Below, piece after piece: positions 45,351 to 53,418 of a stretch of DNA of 64,000 nt. The DNA comes from Paracoccaceae bacterium (GTDB lineage: Bacteria > Pseudomonadota > Alphaproteobacteria > Rhodobacterales > Rhodobacteraceae). Location of the stretch: positions 90,466-154,465 of the forward strand of contig JAFMHK010000005.1 of the NCBI GenBank assembly GCA_017854585.1. Reading direction: 5' to 3'. The stretch's first letter is position 1; every line of letters begins with the position of its first letter. The translations under genes and the position numbers were made by a program. The notes beneath the pieces were generated by a model. It was given only the letters and a program-made list of their open reading frames with translations, was not told where the DNA came from and made no database searches.

Positions 45351-46297
45351 ATCGCGCCGTCCGCCCATGGCGCGGTGCGGTCCAGAAGTTGCGCCACGGG
45401 GGCCGCGACCCCCGAAAGCGCGGGAGACGCCAGAACGCGGCGGATCGTATCGGATGTGCGCGGCAGGAACCGCAAGTACCGCGGCTTTCCCGACAATGAA
45501 AGACGGCGAAATACCCCCAGAATACGAAGATTGCGTTGCAGGGAAAGGACGTCGATCCGCGCAGTTGCCGCGCCCACCGTCGTCCCGGCCCGATCCGCAA
45601 AATCCGCTATGAGCGTTTGCCTGAGGTCGGCCGGAACATCGCGCCTGACATCATCGAGCAGCGAGGCAAGATCGTAACCGGCGGGCAGGCCTGCCGCATC
45701 CTGAAAATCCAGAAGCCCGACCTGTGCGTCACCGTGCCTATCTGGCAGCCACATCAGATTTTCAGCGTGGTAGTCGCGCAAGGCCGTAACCGGCGCGCCG
45801 CCTGCGTGGGTGGCCAAGGCCTCCGCAAGACCGGGCAAGATGGCCCCGCGCAGGTCATCGGCATCACCCAGCAGATCGAAGGTGAGGTTTGCCATTCCCG
45901 CCATCTGTGACGGGTTCAGCGCAACAAGACCGGGCGCGAGCGGAGCCCGCGCGATACGTTGCAGCAACGCCGCTGCGGCCGCATACGCGATATTGCGATC
46001 GGTCCCCTCCACCTGTGCCAACGTGACATCTCCCAGATCCTCCAGCAGCATAAGCCCGTTGGCCTGATCTGCAGCAAGGATCCGGGGCGCAGACAAGTTC
46101 AAGCCCTGCAGATAAGCGGCCATGGTCAGAAACGCCGCAAAACCCGCATGGTCCTGCGCAGGGGCAATCATCAGGATGGCGTGTTCCCGTGGCCCGGTCA
46201 GCCGCAGATAGCGCCGTGCCGAGGCATCACCGGCCAGCGGGGCCTGCGGTGCATCTGCCCATCCTGCTGCGGCCAGAAACGTGGCGATCTGGGTCAT
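45347..46297 (-). CDS. amgK: MurNAc/GlcNAc anomeric kinase (AmgK-like)
   Basis: A 316-residue aminoglycoside-phosphotransferase-fold kinase. LAGDASARRYLRL is the glycine-rich nucleotide loop, LLEDLGDVTLAQV the hinge, LRDYHAENLMWLPDR the catalytic loop with Asp and Asn, and VGLLDFQDAAGLPAGYDLASLL the metal-binding segment. AmgK phosphorylates MurNAc and GlcNAc at the anomeric position in the cell-wall recycling bypass. The ATG at 46297 shares a base with the tsaE stop; the TTG one codon earlier is less likely. Confidence 0.9.
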   Translation of the reverse strand: MTQIATFLAAAGWADAPQAPLAGDASARRYLRLTGPREHAILMIAPAQDHAGFAAFLTMAAYLQGLNLSAPRILAADQANGLMLLEDLGDVTLAQVEGTDRNIAYAAAAALLQRIARAPLAPGLVALNPSQMAGMANLTFDLLGDADDLRGAILPGLAEALATHAGGAPVTALRDYHAENLMWLPDRHGDAQVGLLDFQDAAGLPAGYDLASLLDDVRRDVPADLRQTLIADFADRAGTTVGAATARIDVLSLQRNLRILGVFRRLSLSGKPRYLRFLPRTSDTIRRVLASPALSGVAAPVAQLLDRTAPWADGAI

Positions 46298-46812
46298 CAA
46301 GAAACCATCAGCGGCGCGACCCGCCGGGCAAGCGGCAGATCCACCTTTCCGCGCAGCGTAAGATGTCGTGTATCCTCGGCATCGGGGTCGGTCTCAAATA
46401 CCAGCCACAGCGCATTAACGGGGATGTCATCGCCCAGACGCACCGGCCATTCAATCAAGCAAATCGCCGTTTCAAATGCGTGGTCCAAGCCTAATTCCCA
46501 TGCCTCTTGCGCATCGGTCAGGCGATAGAGATCGGCGTGCCAGATTTCCACATCGCCCGCGTCATACGTCTGGACGAGAGTAAAGGTCGGCGAGGGAACG
46601 TCTTCGGTAGTGGTCAGGCGGGTCTGGATCAATCCGCGCGCGAAATGGGTCTTTCCACTGCCCAGATCGCCCGACAGCAGCAGGGTGTCACCGGCCCGCA
46701 AGACGCCGCCGATCCGGCGGGCCAATTCGGTCGTTGCCACGGCACTTTTCAGGGTGACTCGACCCAGAACGGGCAGATCCTGAGCAGGAATGGGTGGAGT
46801 GTGCGTCGTCAT
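46297..46812 (-). CDS. tsaE: tRNA threonylcarbamoyladenosine biosynthesis ATPase TsaE
   Basis: A 171-residue P-loop protein. Walker A is LLSGDLGSGKTHFARGLI, then VPSPTFTLVQTY and WHADLYRL, the TsaE core, and CLIEWPVRLGDDIP. TsaE cycles ATP in the TsaBDE complex that makes t6A37 on ANN-reading tRNAs. Its partner TsaD is encoded near 59 kb in this window. It heads a run in which tsaE, amgK, murU, addB and addA overlap end to start. Confidence 0.95.
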   Translation of the reverse strand: MTTHTPPIPAQDLPVLGRVTLKSAVATTELARRIGGVLRAGDTLLLSGDLGSGKTHFARGLIQTRLTTTEDVPSPTFTLVQTYDAGDVEIWHADLYRLTDAQEAWELGLDHAFETAICLIEWPVRLGDDIPVNALWLVFETDPDAEDTRHLTLRGKVDLPLARRVAPLMVS

Positions 46813-46859
46813 CGGTTCAAGTGTATCTGACCGGCCCGCGCCTGCAAGGCTCCGCTTGG

Positions 46860-48458
46860 TCAGTCGGCGTGACGGGTCAGGACGTCCAGAAGGGGTGCCG
46901 GACTGACCGCCGGTGCGTCGGTGGGCAGCGGGCGGAACCGGACCGACATGGCGCCACCGCGCAAAGGCGCAACATGCGCCGCGATCCGGGCACCGCTGAG
47001 CAGTTTCATCTCTCCCGCCCAGACAGATCGGTCACGGGTGCGATCTGAAAAACTCCTGATGTCCCCGAATACGCCGTCCGGCACGCAATCTGCCTGCCAC
47101 TGACGGGTCGCTTCGGTCAACGAGATTTCACCCAGCGTTTCGCGCGGATCCGTGCCCCAAAGCGCCGCGTAGCGATCATTGGACATGACCAAGCGTTCAT
47201 CATTGCTGAAGACGGCAAGCGCGTCTTCGCTATCGTCGAGAACAGCTTGGTAGAGGTCCAGATCAGACCGGAACTGCCGGGTCAGGGACACTTCGGAACT
47301 GATGTCTTCGAACATGAATGCCACCGCACCATCGTGATGAGGTCGGCCGATCACGCGGTAACTTTGGCCGGTTGGCAGCGTCCAGAGTTCTTGATAGGTG
47401 CCATCACGGGCACCTTGTTCCAGACGACTGATTTCATCCCGCCACGCCCTGTAGTTCTTGGGCTCTGGCATCCGCTGCCGTTCGCGCAATTGATCAAGGA
47501 ACACCCCAAGACTAGGGCGGCCTGATAGAAACTCGGGCTCCAACGTCGACAAGGTCAGGAGCGCGGGGTTGAACAGCACGAGCTTGCGCGTCTTGTCAAA
47601 GATCGCCAACCCCACAGGCAAATGCGCGAATGTCTGCGACAGTGTCTGCACGAAATTCCGCAGGGCGGTTTCCGCTGTTACCAGCCGGTCGATCGGATGG
47701 GCCGAAAACAAGGTCGTGCCATCGATTTGGGGATGGGCCGTCACTTCGAAACACAGGGGCGCATCGCGGATGCCACCGGGCAGACTGCAACGCCTTGGCG
47801 TCCCGTCATCAGGTGGAGGGGTGAAGTGATCGGCAAAAACCCGCGGCAGGGGCCACCCCAGCGGCGCGTCACCTTCGGCCAACTGCTCGACCAGTTGGTA
47901 ATAGGGGCTGTTTGCCCAGACCAACCGATGATCCGCGCTTTCGCGCCACATGGCGATTGGGGTGAGATCGACCGCGTTCCGCAGATCCAGGATTTCGCGT
48001 TGCATCGCCATCAATGCACTGCGTTGAACGGGCAAGCGGCTGCTGCTGTCATCGGTGGGTGTGACAGTGATGACAAGGCGGTCATGCTCGACCTCGCCAG
48101 ATACGGCCAAGGCATCATCCCCAAGGTGCCCGACCTGCAAGAAGCTTTCACCCCGGGCTGCAAGTGCCGTCATGAGATCGGGCATCGTGGGCCCCAGAAC
48201 CGACAGGCTATTGCTCAGATCATCCCATGCAGCCGCGCGGTTCAGCCCTTCGGGGAGGAAAACATCGTTCGCGTCAGCATCGCTGAGCAGATACCCCTCG
48301 CGGAATTCATAGCGCCGGATAACATCGTATCCGGCTGGCCCACGTGCCGTCCCCCGCCGCCCCGTGCATATCCACGCTGACGCGGCCAACGCCAGAAGCG
48401 CGGTCGCGAAACTTAGCCCCGCAAACAGCAGAACGAACCCCATACCATCAAGTTGCAT
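46860..48458 (-). CDS. Membrane-anchored PAS protein without kinase domain (DivL-like)
   Basis: A 532-residue protein with an N-terminal TM helix (about 7-30) and at least two PAS-like regions: around 170-260 (IAMWRESADHRLVWANSPYYQLVEQL) and 285-385 (HLPVGLAIFDKTRKLVLFNPALL), with a third near 410-515 (DDSEDALAVFSNDERLVMSNDRYAALW). It has no His phosphoacceptor box, N-box or G-box, and stops after a proline-rich tail. Next to tsaE, this is where DivL-type regulators of the CckA-CtrA pathway sit in many alphaproteobacteria. I infer a non-catalytic DivL role; a damaged kinase is less likely given the clean end. Confidence 0.75.
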   Translation of the reverse strand: MQLDGMGFVLLFAGLSFATALLALAASAWICTGRRGTARGPAGYDVIRRYEFREGYLLSDADANDVFLPEGLNRAAAWDDLSNSLSVLGPTMPDLMTALAARGESFLQVGHLGDDALAVSGEVEHDRLVITVTPTDDSSSRLPVQRSALMAMQREILDLRNAVDLTPIAMWRESADHRLVWANSPYYQLVEQLAEGDAPLGWPLPRVFADHFTPPPDDGTPRRCSLPGGIRDAPLCFEVTAHPQIDGTTLFSAHPIDRLVTAETALRNFVQTLSQTFAHLPVGLAIFDKTRKLVLFNPALLTLSTLEPEFLSGRPSLGVFLDQLRERQRMPEPKNYRAWRDEISRLEQGARDGTYQELWTLPTGQSYRVIGRPHHDGAVAFMFEDISSEVSLTRQFRSDLDLYQAVLDDSEDALAVFSNDERLVMSNDRYAALWGTDPRETLGEISLTEATRQWQADCVPDGVFGDIRSFSDRTRDRSVWAGEMKLLSGARIAAHVAPLRGGAMSVRFRPLPTDAPAVSPAPLLDVLTRHAD

Positions 48459-48567
48459 CGTTCTGCGTCCCCGGCGTCACAATCCCATTAGTGTTGCAGG
48501 GCAAACGTTTAATGAAAGGTTAAGCACGAGAGGGACGCCGAAGCGGCGCCGAAAGAGGCGAGAGGGG

Positions 48568-49971
48568 TCAGGCCTTGATCTGCTGGTTCTCACCCAATGG
48601 GCCCATGGACTCGTCCCATGCAAGGGCCAGCACCTCACTCGGCCATGTCACCGTGACCAAGGCGCCGCTACGGGGCATCATATCTTCGACCGCCAGAAAA
48701 GGATCCGAGGCGTTCATGAACTCGACCTTTGCGCCCGCGCGTTCCAGCAGGGTCTTGGCAATGAACAGGCCCAGCCCCATCCCTTCGTAGCCGGGGCGCG
48801 GATCAGCCTCGGCGCGTGTGCGGCGGCGCAAGAACGGATCACCCAGTCGGCCCAGAAGATCCGGGGGGTACCCCGGCCCGTCGTCGGTAATGCGCAGGCG
48901 AATAGTGCCGCCCCCCCATTGGCCATCGACCCAAACATGGCCGTCCGCGAAATCCACAGCGTTCTGAACAAGGTTGCGCAAGCCATGGATGATTTCGGGC
49001 TTGCGGCGCACGATTGGCTGCGCGTCGTCCCCATCGGAAACGGGGCGGAAATCGAAATACACCTCAACGCCGCGTCCGGCATGCGGTTCCGCCGCCTCAC
49101 GCACGACTGCCCCGAATGGCGCGCTGCGCAGGTGCAGGTCGTCCTTGCCCGCCTGCCCCATGGACCGCAGAATATCGCGACACCGGTCTGCTTGCTGGCG
49201 GATCAGCAGCGCGTCTTCTTTCAGATCGGGGCGATCTTCCAATTCCTCCACCAACTCGGTCGAGACAAGCTTGATCGTGGCCAACGGCGTGCCCAGTTCA
49301 TGCGCCGCCGCCGCCACAACGCCACCCAGATCGGTCAATTTCTGTTCGCGTGCCAAGGCCATTTGCGTGGCCAGCAACGCCTGCGACATGGAATGCGTTT
49401 CCAGCGTCACACGTCGTGCATAGGCGGACAGGAACAAGATGCCGATCACGATGGATATCCAGAAACCCAGCACGAAGAGGTCAGGCAGCGCAAGAATAAC
49501 GCCATCACTGGTCGCAAGCGGGATGTGGAAAAAGGCCAGCAGGCTGATCATCACCACCGCGATCCCCGCGAGGATCGCGGTCGAGCGGACCGTCAAGGCA
49601 GTGGCCGAAATGGTCACGGGCGCCAAGATCAACAGGGCGAACGGGTTGTTCAAACCGCCGGTCAGGAACAACAGAAAGCTGAGTTGAGAGAGATCGAACA
49701 GCAACGTCAGCATCGCGTCCCGGTCTGACAGGCGCTGGTTTTCGGGAAAGATGACCATCGCAATCAGGTTGGAGACGACAGCCGCCCCGATCGCCAGGAA
49801 ACAAAGGCCCAATTCCACCCGCAATCCCAGATAGAGGCCCGCGATCACCACCGTGACCGTCTGCCCGAGGATCGCAAGCCAGCGCAGGACCAGAAGCGTG
49901 CGAAGGCGAACCCAATCGCTGCGGGTGTCCTGCAACACAAGGTTCAACGACGGATCAGGCAAATTGGCCAT
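48568..49971 (-). CDS. regB: Redox-sensing histidine kinase RegB/PrrB
   Basis: A 467-residue sensor with six TM helices. The ubiquinone-binding motif GGLNNPF is at residues 105-111; the H-box AAAAHELGTPLATIKL puts the phospho-His at 224; the redox-active cysteine is Cys264 in ADRCRDILRSM, as in Rhodobacter RegB; the ATPase domain has RNLVQNAVDFA, DDGPGYP and GMGLGLFIAKTLLE. It activates RegA when the quinone pool is reduced and controls respiration and, where present, photosynthesis. It is divergent from senC over 90 bases. Confidence 0.95.
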   Translation of the reverse strand: MANLPDPSLNLVLQDTRSDWVRLRTLLVLRWLAILGQTVTVVIAGLYLGLRVELGLCFLAIGAAVVSNLIAMVIFPENQRLSDRDAMLTLLFDLSQLSFLLFLTGGLNNPFALLILAPVTISATALTVRSTAILAGIAVVMISLLAFFHIPLATSDGVILALPDLFVLGFWISIVIGILFLSAYARRVTLETHSMSQALLATQMALAREQKLTDLGGVVAAAAHELGTPLATIKLVSTELVEELEDRPDLKEDALLIRQQADRCRDILRSMGQAGKDDLHLRSAPFGAVVREAAEPHAGRGVEVYFDFRPVSDGDDAQPIVRRKPEIIHGLRNLVQNAVDFADGHVWVDGQWGGGTIRLRITDDGPGYPPDLLGRLGDPFLRRRTRAEADPRPGYEGMGLGLFIAKTLLERAGAKVEFMNASDPFLAVEDMMPRSGALVTVTWPSEVLALAWDESMGPLGENQQIKA

Positions 49972-50061
49972 CAGGGGCTTTCTGTCACAGGCGCTGGGGC
50001 GTGAATTGAGAGACGGATACCTCTAAGTAAGCAATGTGTTCATCAGATGGAAACCCTTGTC

Positions 50062-50697
50062 ATGACCCGCAGCTATGCCATTGCCTCTGTCGCCCTGATT
50101 GCCGCCTTGTTGGGGGGTGTCGGCCTGGCGGTCTGGCAAGGACGGAACGCGGCGGGCGATGACCGGTTCGCACAGTGCCGCAGCAGCGCGGTCGCGGGCG
50201 GGGCCGGCACCATCGGGGGGCCCTTTGAACTGGTAAGTGAAACCGGTGAAACGGTCACGGATGCCGATGTCATCACCGAGCCTACGCTGATCTATTTCGG
50301 CTATACATTCTGCCCCGACGTCTGTCCGCTGGATACCGTGCGCAACGCCGAGGCGGTCGATATTCTTGAGGCGCAGGGGCAAAGCGTGCTTCCGGTCTTC
50401 ATCTCGATCGATCCGCGCCGCGATACGCCCGAGGTGCTGGATGCCTTTACCGCCAACGTGCATCCGCGCCTGCTCGGGCTGACGGGCAGCCCCGAACAAG
50501 TCGCCCGCGCCAGCCAAGCCTACCGGACCTTCTATCGCGCGCATGACGAGACGGATGACGAGTTCTATCTGGTTGATCATTCGACATTCACCTATCTGGT
50601 CTTGCCCGAGCACGGGTTCGTCGAATTCTACCGCCGCGAAACCTCGCCGGTGGATATGGCAGCGAGTATTTCTTGCTTCATCGACGCCGCGTCTTAA
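50062..50697 (+). CDS. senC: SCO1/SenC/PrrC family copper chaperone
   Basis: A 211-residue protein with an N-terminal TM or signal anchor (about 5-25) and a thioredoxin-like periplasmic domain. The copper ligands are Cys84 and Cys88 in TFCPDVCPL and His173 in LVDHSTFTYL. SenC/PrrC helps build the CuA or CuB site of cytochrome oxidase and relates the RegBA system to oxidase activity. The start at 50062 is preferred; an ATG at 50047 is possible. It stands between regB and regA, the classical arrangement. Confidence 0.93.
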   Translation: MTRSYAIASVALIAALLGGVGLAVWQGRNAAGDDRFAQCRSSAVAGGAGTIGGPFELVSETGETVTDADVITEPTLIYFGYTFCPDVCPLDTVRNAEAVDILEAQGQSVLPVFISIDPRRDTPEVLDAFTANVHPRLLGLTGSPEQVARASQAYRTFYRAHDETDDEFYLVDHSTFTYLVLPEHGFVEFYRRETSPVDMAASISCFIDAAS

Positions 50698-50785
50698 TTG
50701 GTCTGTCGCGGAACGGAAATTGACGGCCCGAGTTGGTTACGTTTAGAACCGTTCAACGAAACAGCGACCAGAGGAGAGGGCGCGC

Positions 50786-51343
50786 ATGTCCCAGGACAGA
50801 ACATTGCGGGAAATTGGTCCCGACGCGTCGCTGCTGCTGGTCGATGACGATGAACCGTTTCTGCGCCGTCTGGAGCGCGCGATGGAAAAACGCGGCTTCG
50901 CCGTCGAGGCGGCCGGATCGGTCGCGGCAGGCAAAGCCATCGCCACGGCGCGGCCACCGGCCTATGCGGTTGTCGACCTGCGGCTGGAAGATGGCAACGG
51001 TCTGGACGTCGTCGAAGCACTGCGCGCAAAGCGCCCCGACGCGCGGATTGTGGTGTTGACCGGGTATGGCGCGATTGCGACGGCCGTCGCTGCCGTCAAG
51101 ATCGGCGCGACCGACTATCTGTCCAAACCTGCGGACGCCAATGATATCACCGCGGCGTTGCTGGCTGAATCCGAAGAAATGCCACCCCCGCCCGAAAACC
51201 CCATGAGCGCCGACCGGGTGCGATGGGAACACATTCAACGGGTGTATGAATTGTGCGACCGTAACGTCAGCGAAACCGCCCGCCGATTGAATATGCATCG
51301 CCGGACATTGCAGCGAATCCTCGCCAAGCGCTCTCCGCGCTGA
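50786..51343 (+). CDS. regA: Response regulator RegA/PrrA
   Basis: A 185-residue regulator. The receiver domain has LLLVDDDEPFLRRLERAM, phospho-acceptor Asp64 in VVDLRLEDG and Lys in YLSKPAD; a proline linker ENPM precedes the Fis-type helix-turn-helix NVSETARRLNMHRRTLQRILAKR, which in RegA proteins is nearly invariant. It is phosphorylated by RegB and regulates oxygen-linked genes. A strong GGAGAGGG precedes the ATG. Confidence 0.96.
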   Translation: MSQDRTLREIGPDASLLLVDDDEPFLRRLERAMEKRGFAVEAAGSVAAGKAIATARPPAYAVVDLRLEDGNGLDVVEALRAKRPDARIVVLTGYGAIATAVAAVKIGATDYLSKPADANDITAALLAESEEMPPPPENPMSADRVRWEHIQRVYELCDRNVSETARRLNMHRRTLQRILAKRSPR

Positions 51344-51387
51344 TATCGCGCAGTCGATCTTCTTTGCCTGACCCGGGAGTCTACCCC

Positions 51388-51891
51388 ATGTTTTTGCGTG
51401 CCTCTTTGATGCTTGCCGCCGCCTTGATGATGGCCGGGTGTGTATCCACCCCCAACGATGTGGATGCGCCACCTATCCTGACGCTTGACAGCCGTGGCAT
51501 GGTCGAAGGCTCCACCGGACTGCGGGTCGATTTCGGACGCGCGCGGCAAGGCACCGTTGCGGCGGTATCGCGTATCTTGGGCGAAAGCCCGGTCGAGATT
51601 TCGCAAAATCCCGAATGCGGCGCGGGTCCGATGACCTTCGCCCGATTTGAAGACGGTCTGACGTTGAATTTCATGAACGGAAGTTTCGTCGGCTGGACCA
51701 CATCCGACCCGTTCCTGCCGGTCGTCGACGGTTATCGCCCCGGCCAGCCGCGCAACCAGATGGCGGGCGCAAGTTTTCAGGTCACGACGTTGGGCACGGA
51801 GTTCTCGCGCACCGACATCTACGGGATCATGAACGATGAAACCGACACGATTGAGCTGATCTGGGCGGGAACGACCTGTTTCTTCCGCTAG
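51388..51891 (+). CDS. Lipoprotein of unknown function after regA
   Basis: A 167-residue protein with a lipobox LMMAGC (Cys18 or so) after a hydrophobic lead. The mature part is small and beta-rich with one further Cys pair (PECGAG, TTCFFR). I do not recognise the family. It starts 44 bases after regA, with GGGAG before the ATG at 51388; an earlier in-frame TTG is rejected. It may share the regA transcript. A short inverted repeat GGCGCG/CGCGCC at 51925-51946 follows, without a T-run. Confidence 0.75.
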   Translation: MFLRASLMLAAALMMAGCVSTPNDVDAPPILTLDSRGMVEGSTGLRVDFGRARQGTVAAVSRILGESPVEISQNPECGAGPMTFARFEDGLTLNFMNGSFVGWTTSDPFLPVVDGYRPGQPRNQMAGASFQVTTLGTEFSRTDIYGIMNDETDTIELIWAGTTCFFR

Positions 51892-52009
51892 GCCAAGCGC
51901 GAAACCACATGGGTGGGATGCAACGGCGCGGTTAAAAGATCGCGCCATCGCGTGTGTGTGTTGCGCCGGTGATATCCGAAAATGGATCGTCCATGACCCT
52001 ATCAGGGGG

Positions 52010-52495
52010 TCAGGACAGGCTGTAGCGCTTGAGCACCTTGTCGACCACGTGACCATCGCCCATCACATGCCCCGACCGTGTGCCATAAGTCTCGAAGCCG
52101 CGACTTTGGTAATACGTAAGCCCACCGGCATTATCGGCGCGGATATTCGCGTTGATCCAGCCGAAGCCCAGTCGCCGCGCGGCACGTTCAGTCGCACGGA
52201 ACAACGCGGAACCAATGCCCATGCCTTGCGCACCCGGCACCACGAAGGTGGCAATATTCGCTGCGTCCGATGGTAGGTGATCGGCGGGTTCAATCCACTG
52301 AAACCCCAAGATCGCGCCGTCTTCGCCTTCGGCCACATGCCACGCGCTATGACCCGGTGAACGGCGCATCCATTCACGGATGTCATCGGCCGTCACCATT
52401 TCCGTCAGCGCGGTTGTTCCGCCGATGGCAATGATACGGCCAAGCAGATCGGCCATGCCGCGCGCATCAAGGTCGTGGGCGACCCGGATAATCAC
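52010..52495 (-). CDS. GNAT family N-acetyltransferase
   Basis: A 161-residue acetyltransferase. The acetyl-CoA loop motif is VVPGAQGMGIGSALFRATERAAR (Q/R-x-x-G-x-G pattern), preceded by GAILGFQWIEP and followed by ADNAGGLTYYQSRGFETYGTR, typical of PhnO/RimI-like small-molecule acetyltransferases. Substrate unknown. The ATG overlaps the stop of the HD-domain gene (ATGA), so the two are co-translated. Confidence 0.88.
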   Translation of the reverse strand: MIIRVAHDLDARGMADLLGRIIAIGGTTALTEMVTADDIREWMRRSPGHSAWHVAEGEDGAILGFQWIEPADHLPSDAANIATFVVPGAQGMGIGSALFRATERAARRLGFGWINANIRADNAGGLTYYQSRGFETYGTRSGHVMGDGHVVDKVLKRYSLS

Positions 52496-53088
52496 AAGGT
52501 TGCAGACAACGCGTCATGGCGCGCTGTAAAATCATTGCGGACGTCCGATGGCGGGCGCAGCCGCAGGGTCAACCCGGCCGTGTGCGCGGGCGCGGGGCGC
52601 CCAAAGAAACGATCGGCCTCGGCCTCGGAAAAACCGGCAAGCTGCGTTGCCTCAAGCCATGCCGAAATCTTGTCGGCCTTCTTGATGGCGGCCTTGACCG
52701 CGACCGGTAGGATCGCAGGCAGCCCGAACCGCAGATGAATGGCCGCCGTCAGACGTTCATCCAGCGCACCATAGCCCGGACCGACCGCCGCCTTTACCGG
52801 GGAAATCATGTCACCGATCACGTATTCCGGTGCATCATGCAGCAGTGCCGCCAACCGCCACTTCATCGGCGCGGCCGGTTTCAGCCGGGTATAAATTTCT
52901 TCGACCAGCAAGGAATGTTCGGCCACTGAATAAGCGAATTCACCACGTGTCTGTCCGTTCCAACGGGCCACGAAGGCCAAACCGTGGGCGATATCCTCAA
53001 TCTCGATATCCACCGGCGTGGGGTCCAGCAGGTCAAGCCTGCGGCCCGACAGCATCCGTTGCCAGGCGCGAGGGGGAGCTTTGGGCAT
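52492..53088 (-). CDS. HD-domain phosphohydrolase (YfbR/5'-nucleotidase-like)
   Basis: A 198-residue protein. The metal ligands are visible as AEHSLLVEEI, ALLHDAPEYVIGDMISPVK and a later Asp in KKADKISAWLEATQL. This order matches YfbR and related dNMP phosphatases, which remove the phosphate from deoxynucleoside monophosphates. No membrane segment. It is the first gene of a pair with the GNAT protein and is divergent from ahcY across a structured 330-base region. Confidence 0.85.
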   Translation of the reverse strand: MPKAPPRAWQRMLSGRRLDLLDPTPVDIEIEDIAHGLAFVARWNGQTRGEFAYSVAEHSLLVEEIYTRLKPAAPMKWRLAALLHDAPEYVIGDMISPVKAAVGPGYGALDERLTAAIHLRFGLPAILPVAVKAAIKKADKISAWLEATQLAGFSEAEADRFFGRPAPAHTAGLTLRLRPPSDVRNDFTARHDALSATL

Positions 53089-53418
53089 GAAACATTTCCC
53101 GATCTGTAACTAGACCAAGGCTTAGCGATCGTCAGCGCAGGGGGCCAGCCCCCGCGCGGGTCCACCGCGCTTTGGAGCACATGTATGGGCAAGAGGTGTT
53201 CCGGAATCGCCAACGATTGGAATTGCAATTGCGAGGCTGATCGATTTTTGCAGACACCCTCGCGCGTTCTTTTGCCACCAAAAACGCCTGGGGCGCATCG
53301 CGATGCGCAATCCCACCCTTGGCACCGCGCGTCTGCGGCGGGCGGTGGCATTGCCGGGTGGCGACCTGCCTGCTATGTGCCCTTCAAAGACAGGAAGAAT
53401 TCGCTCAAGGAGACGCGC
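53089..53418. other. Structured 330-base gap between the HD gene and ahcY
   Basis: No convincing gene lies here. Near the HD side is a strong hairpin GCGC-a-GGGGG / CCCCC-GCGC with loop CCAG (53135-53157), overlapped by GCGCGG/CCGCGC (53154-53170). Toward ahcY are an AT-rich stretch and a perfect palindrome at 53293. I looked for the SAH riboswitch core (GAGGAGCGCTGC and AGGCTCGG) and did not find it. The region must hold at least the ahcY promoter and probably both divergent promoters. Confidence 0.6.
53293..53308. promoter_or_regulatory. Perfect 16-base palindrome upstream of ahcY
   Basis: GCGCATCG-CGATGCGC is a perfect dyad, 111 bases before the ahcY start. Such a site could bind a dimeric repressor, for example one that senses S-adenosylhomocysteine, or form a hairpin in the leader RNA. 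No regulator gene is adjacent. Confidence 0.35.

Noticed and set aside
53089..53418. SAH riboswitch upstream of ahcY
   Set aside because: The conserved core words were searched by eye on both strands and not found; only generic hairpins are present.
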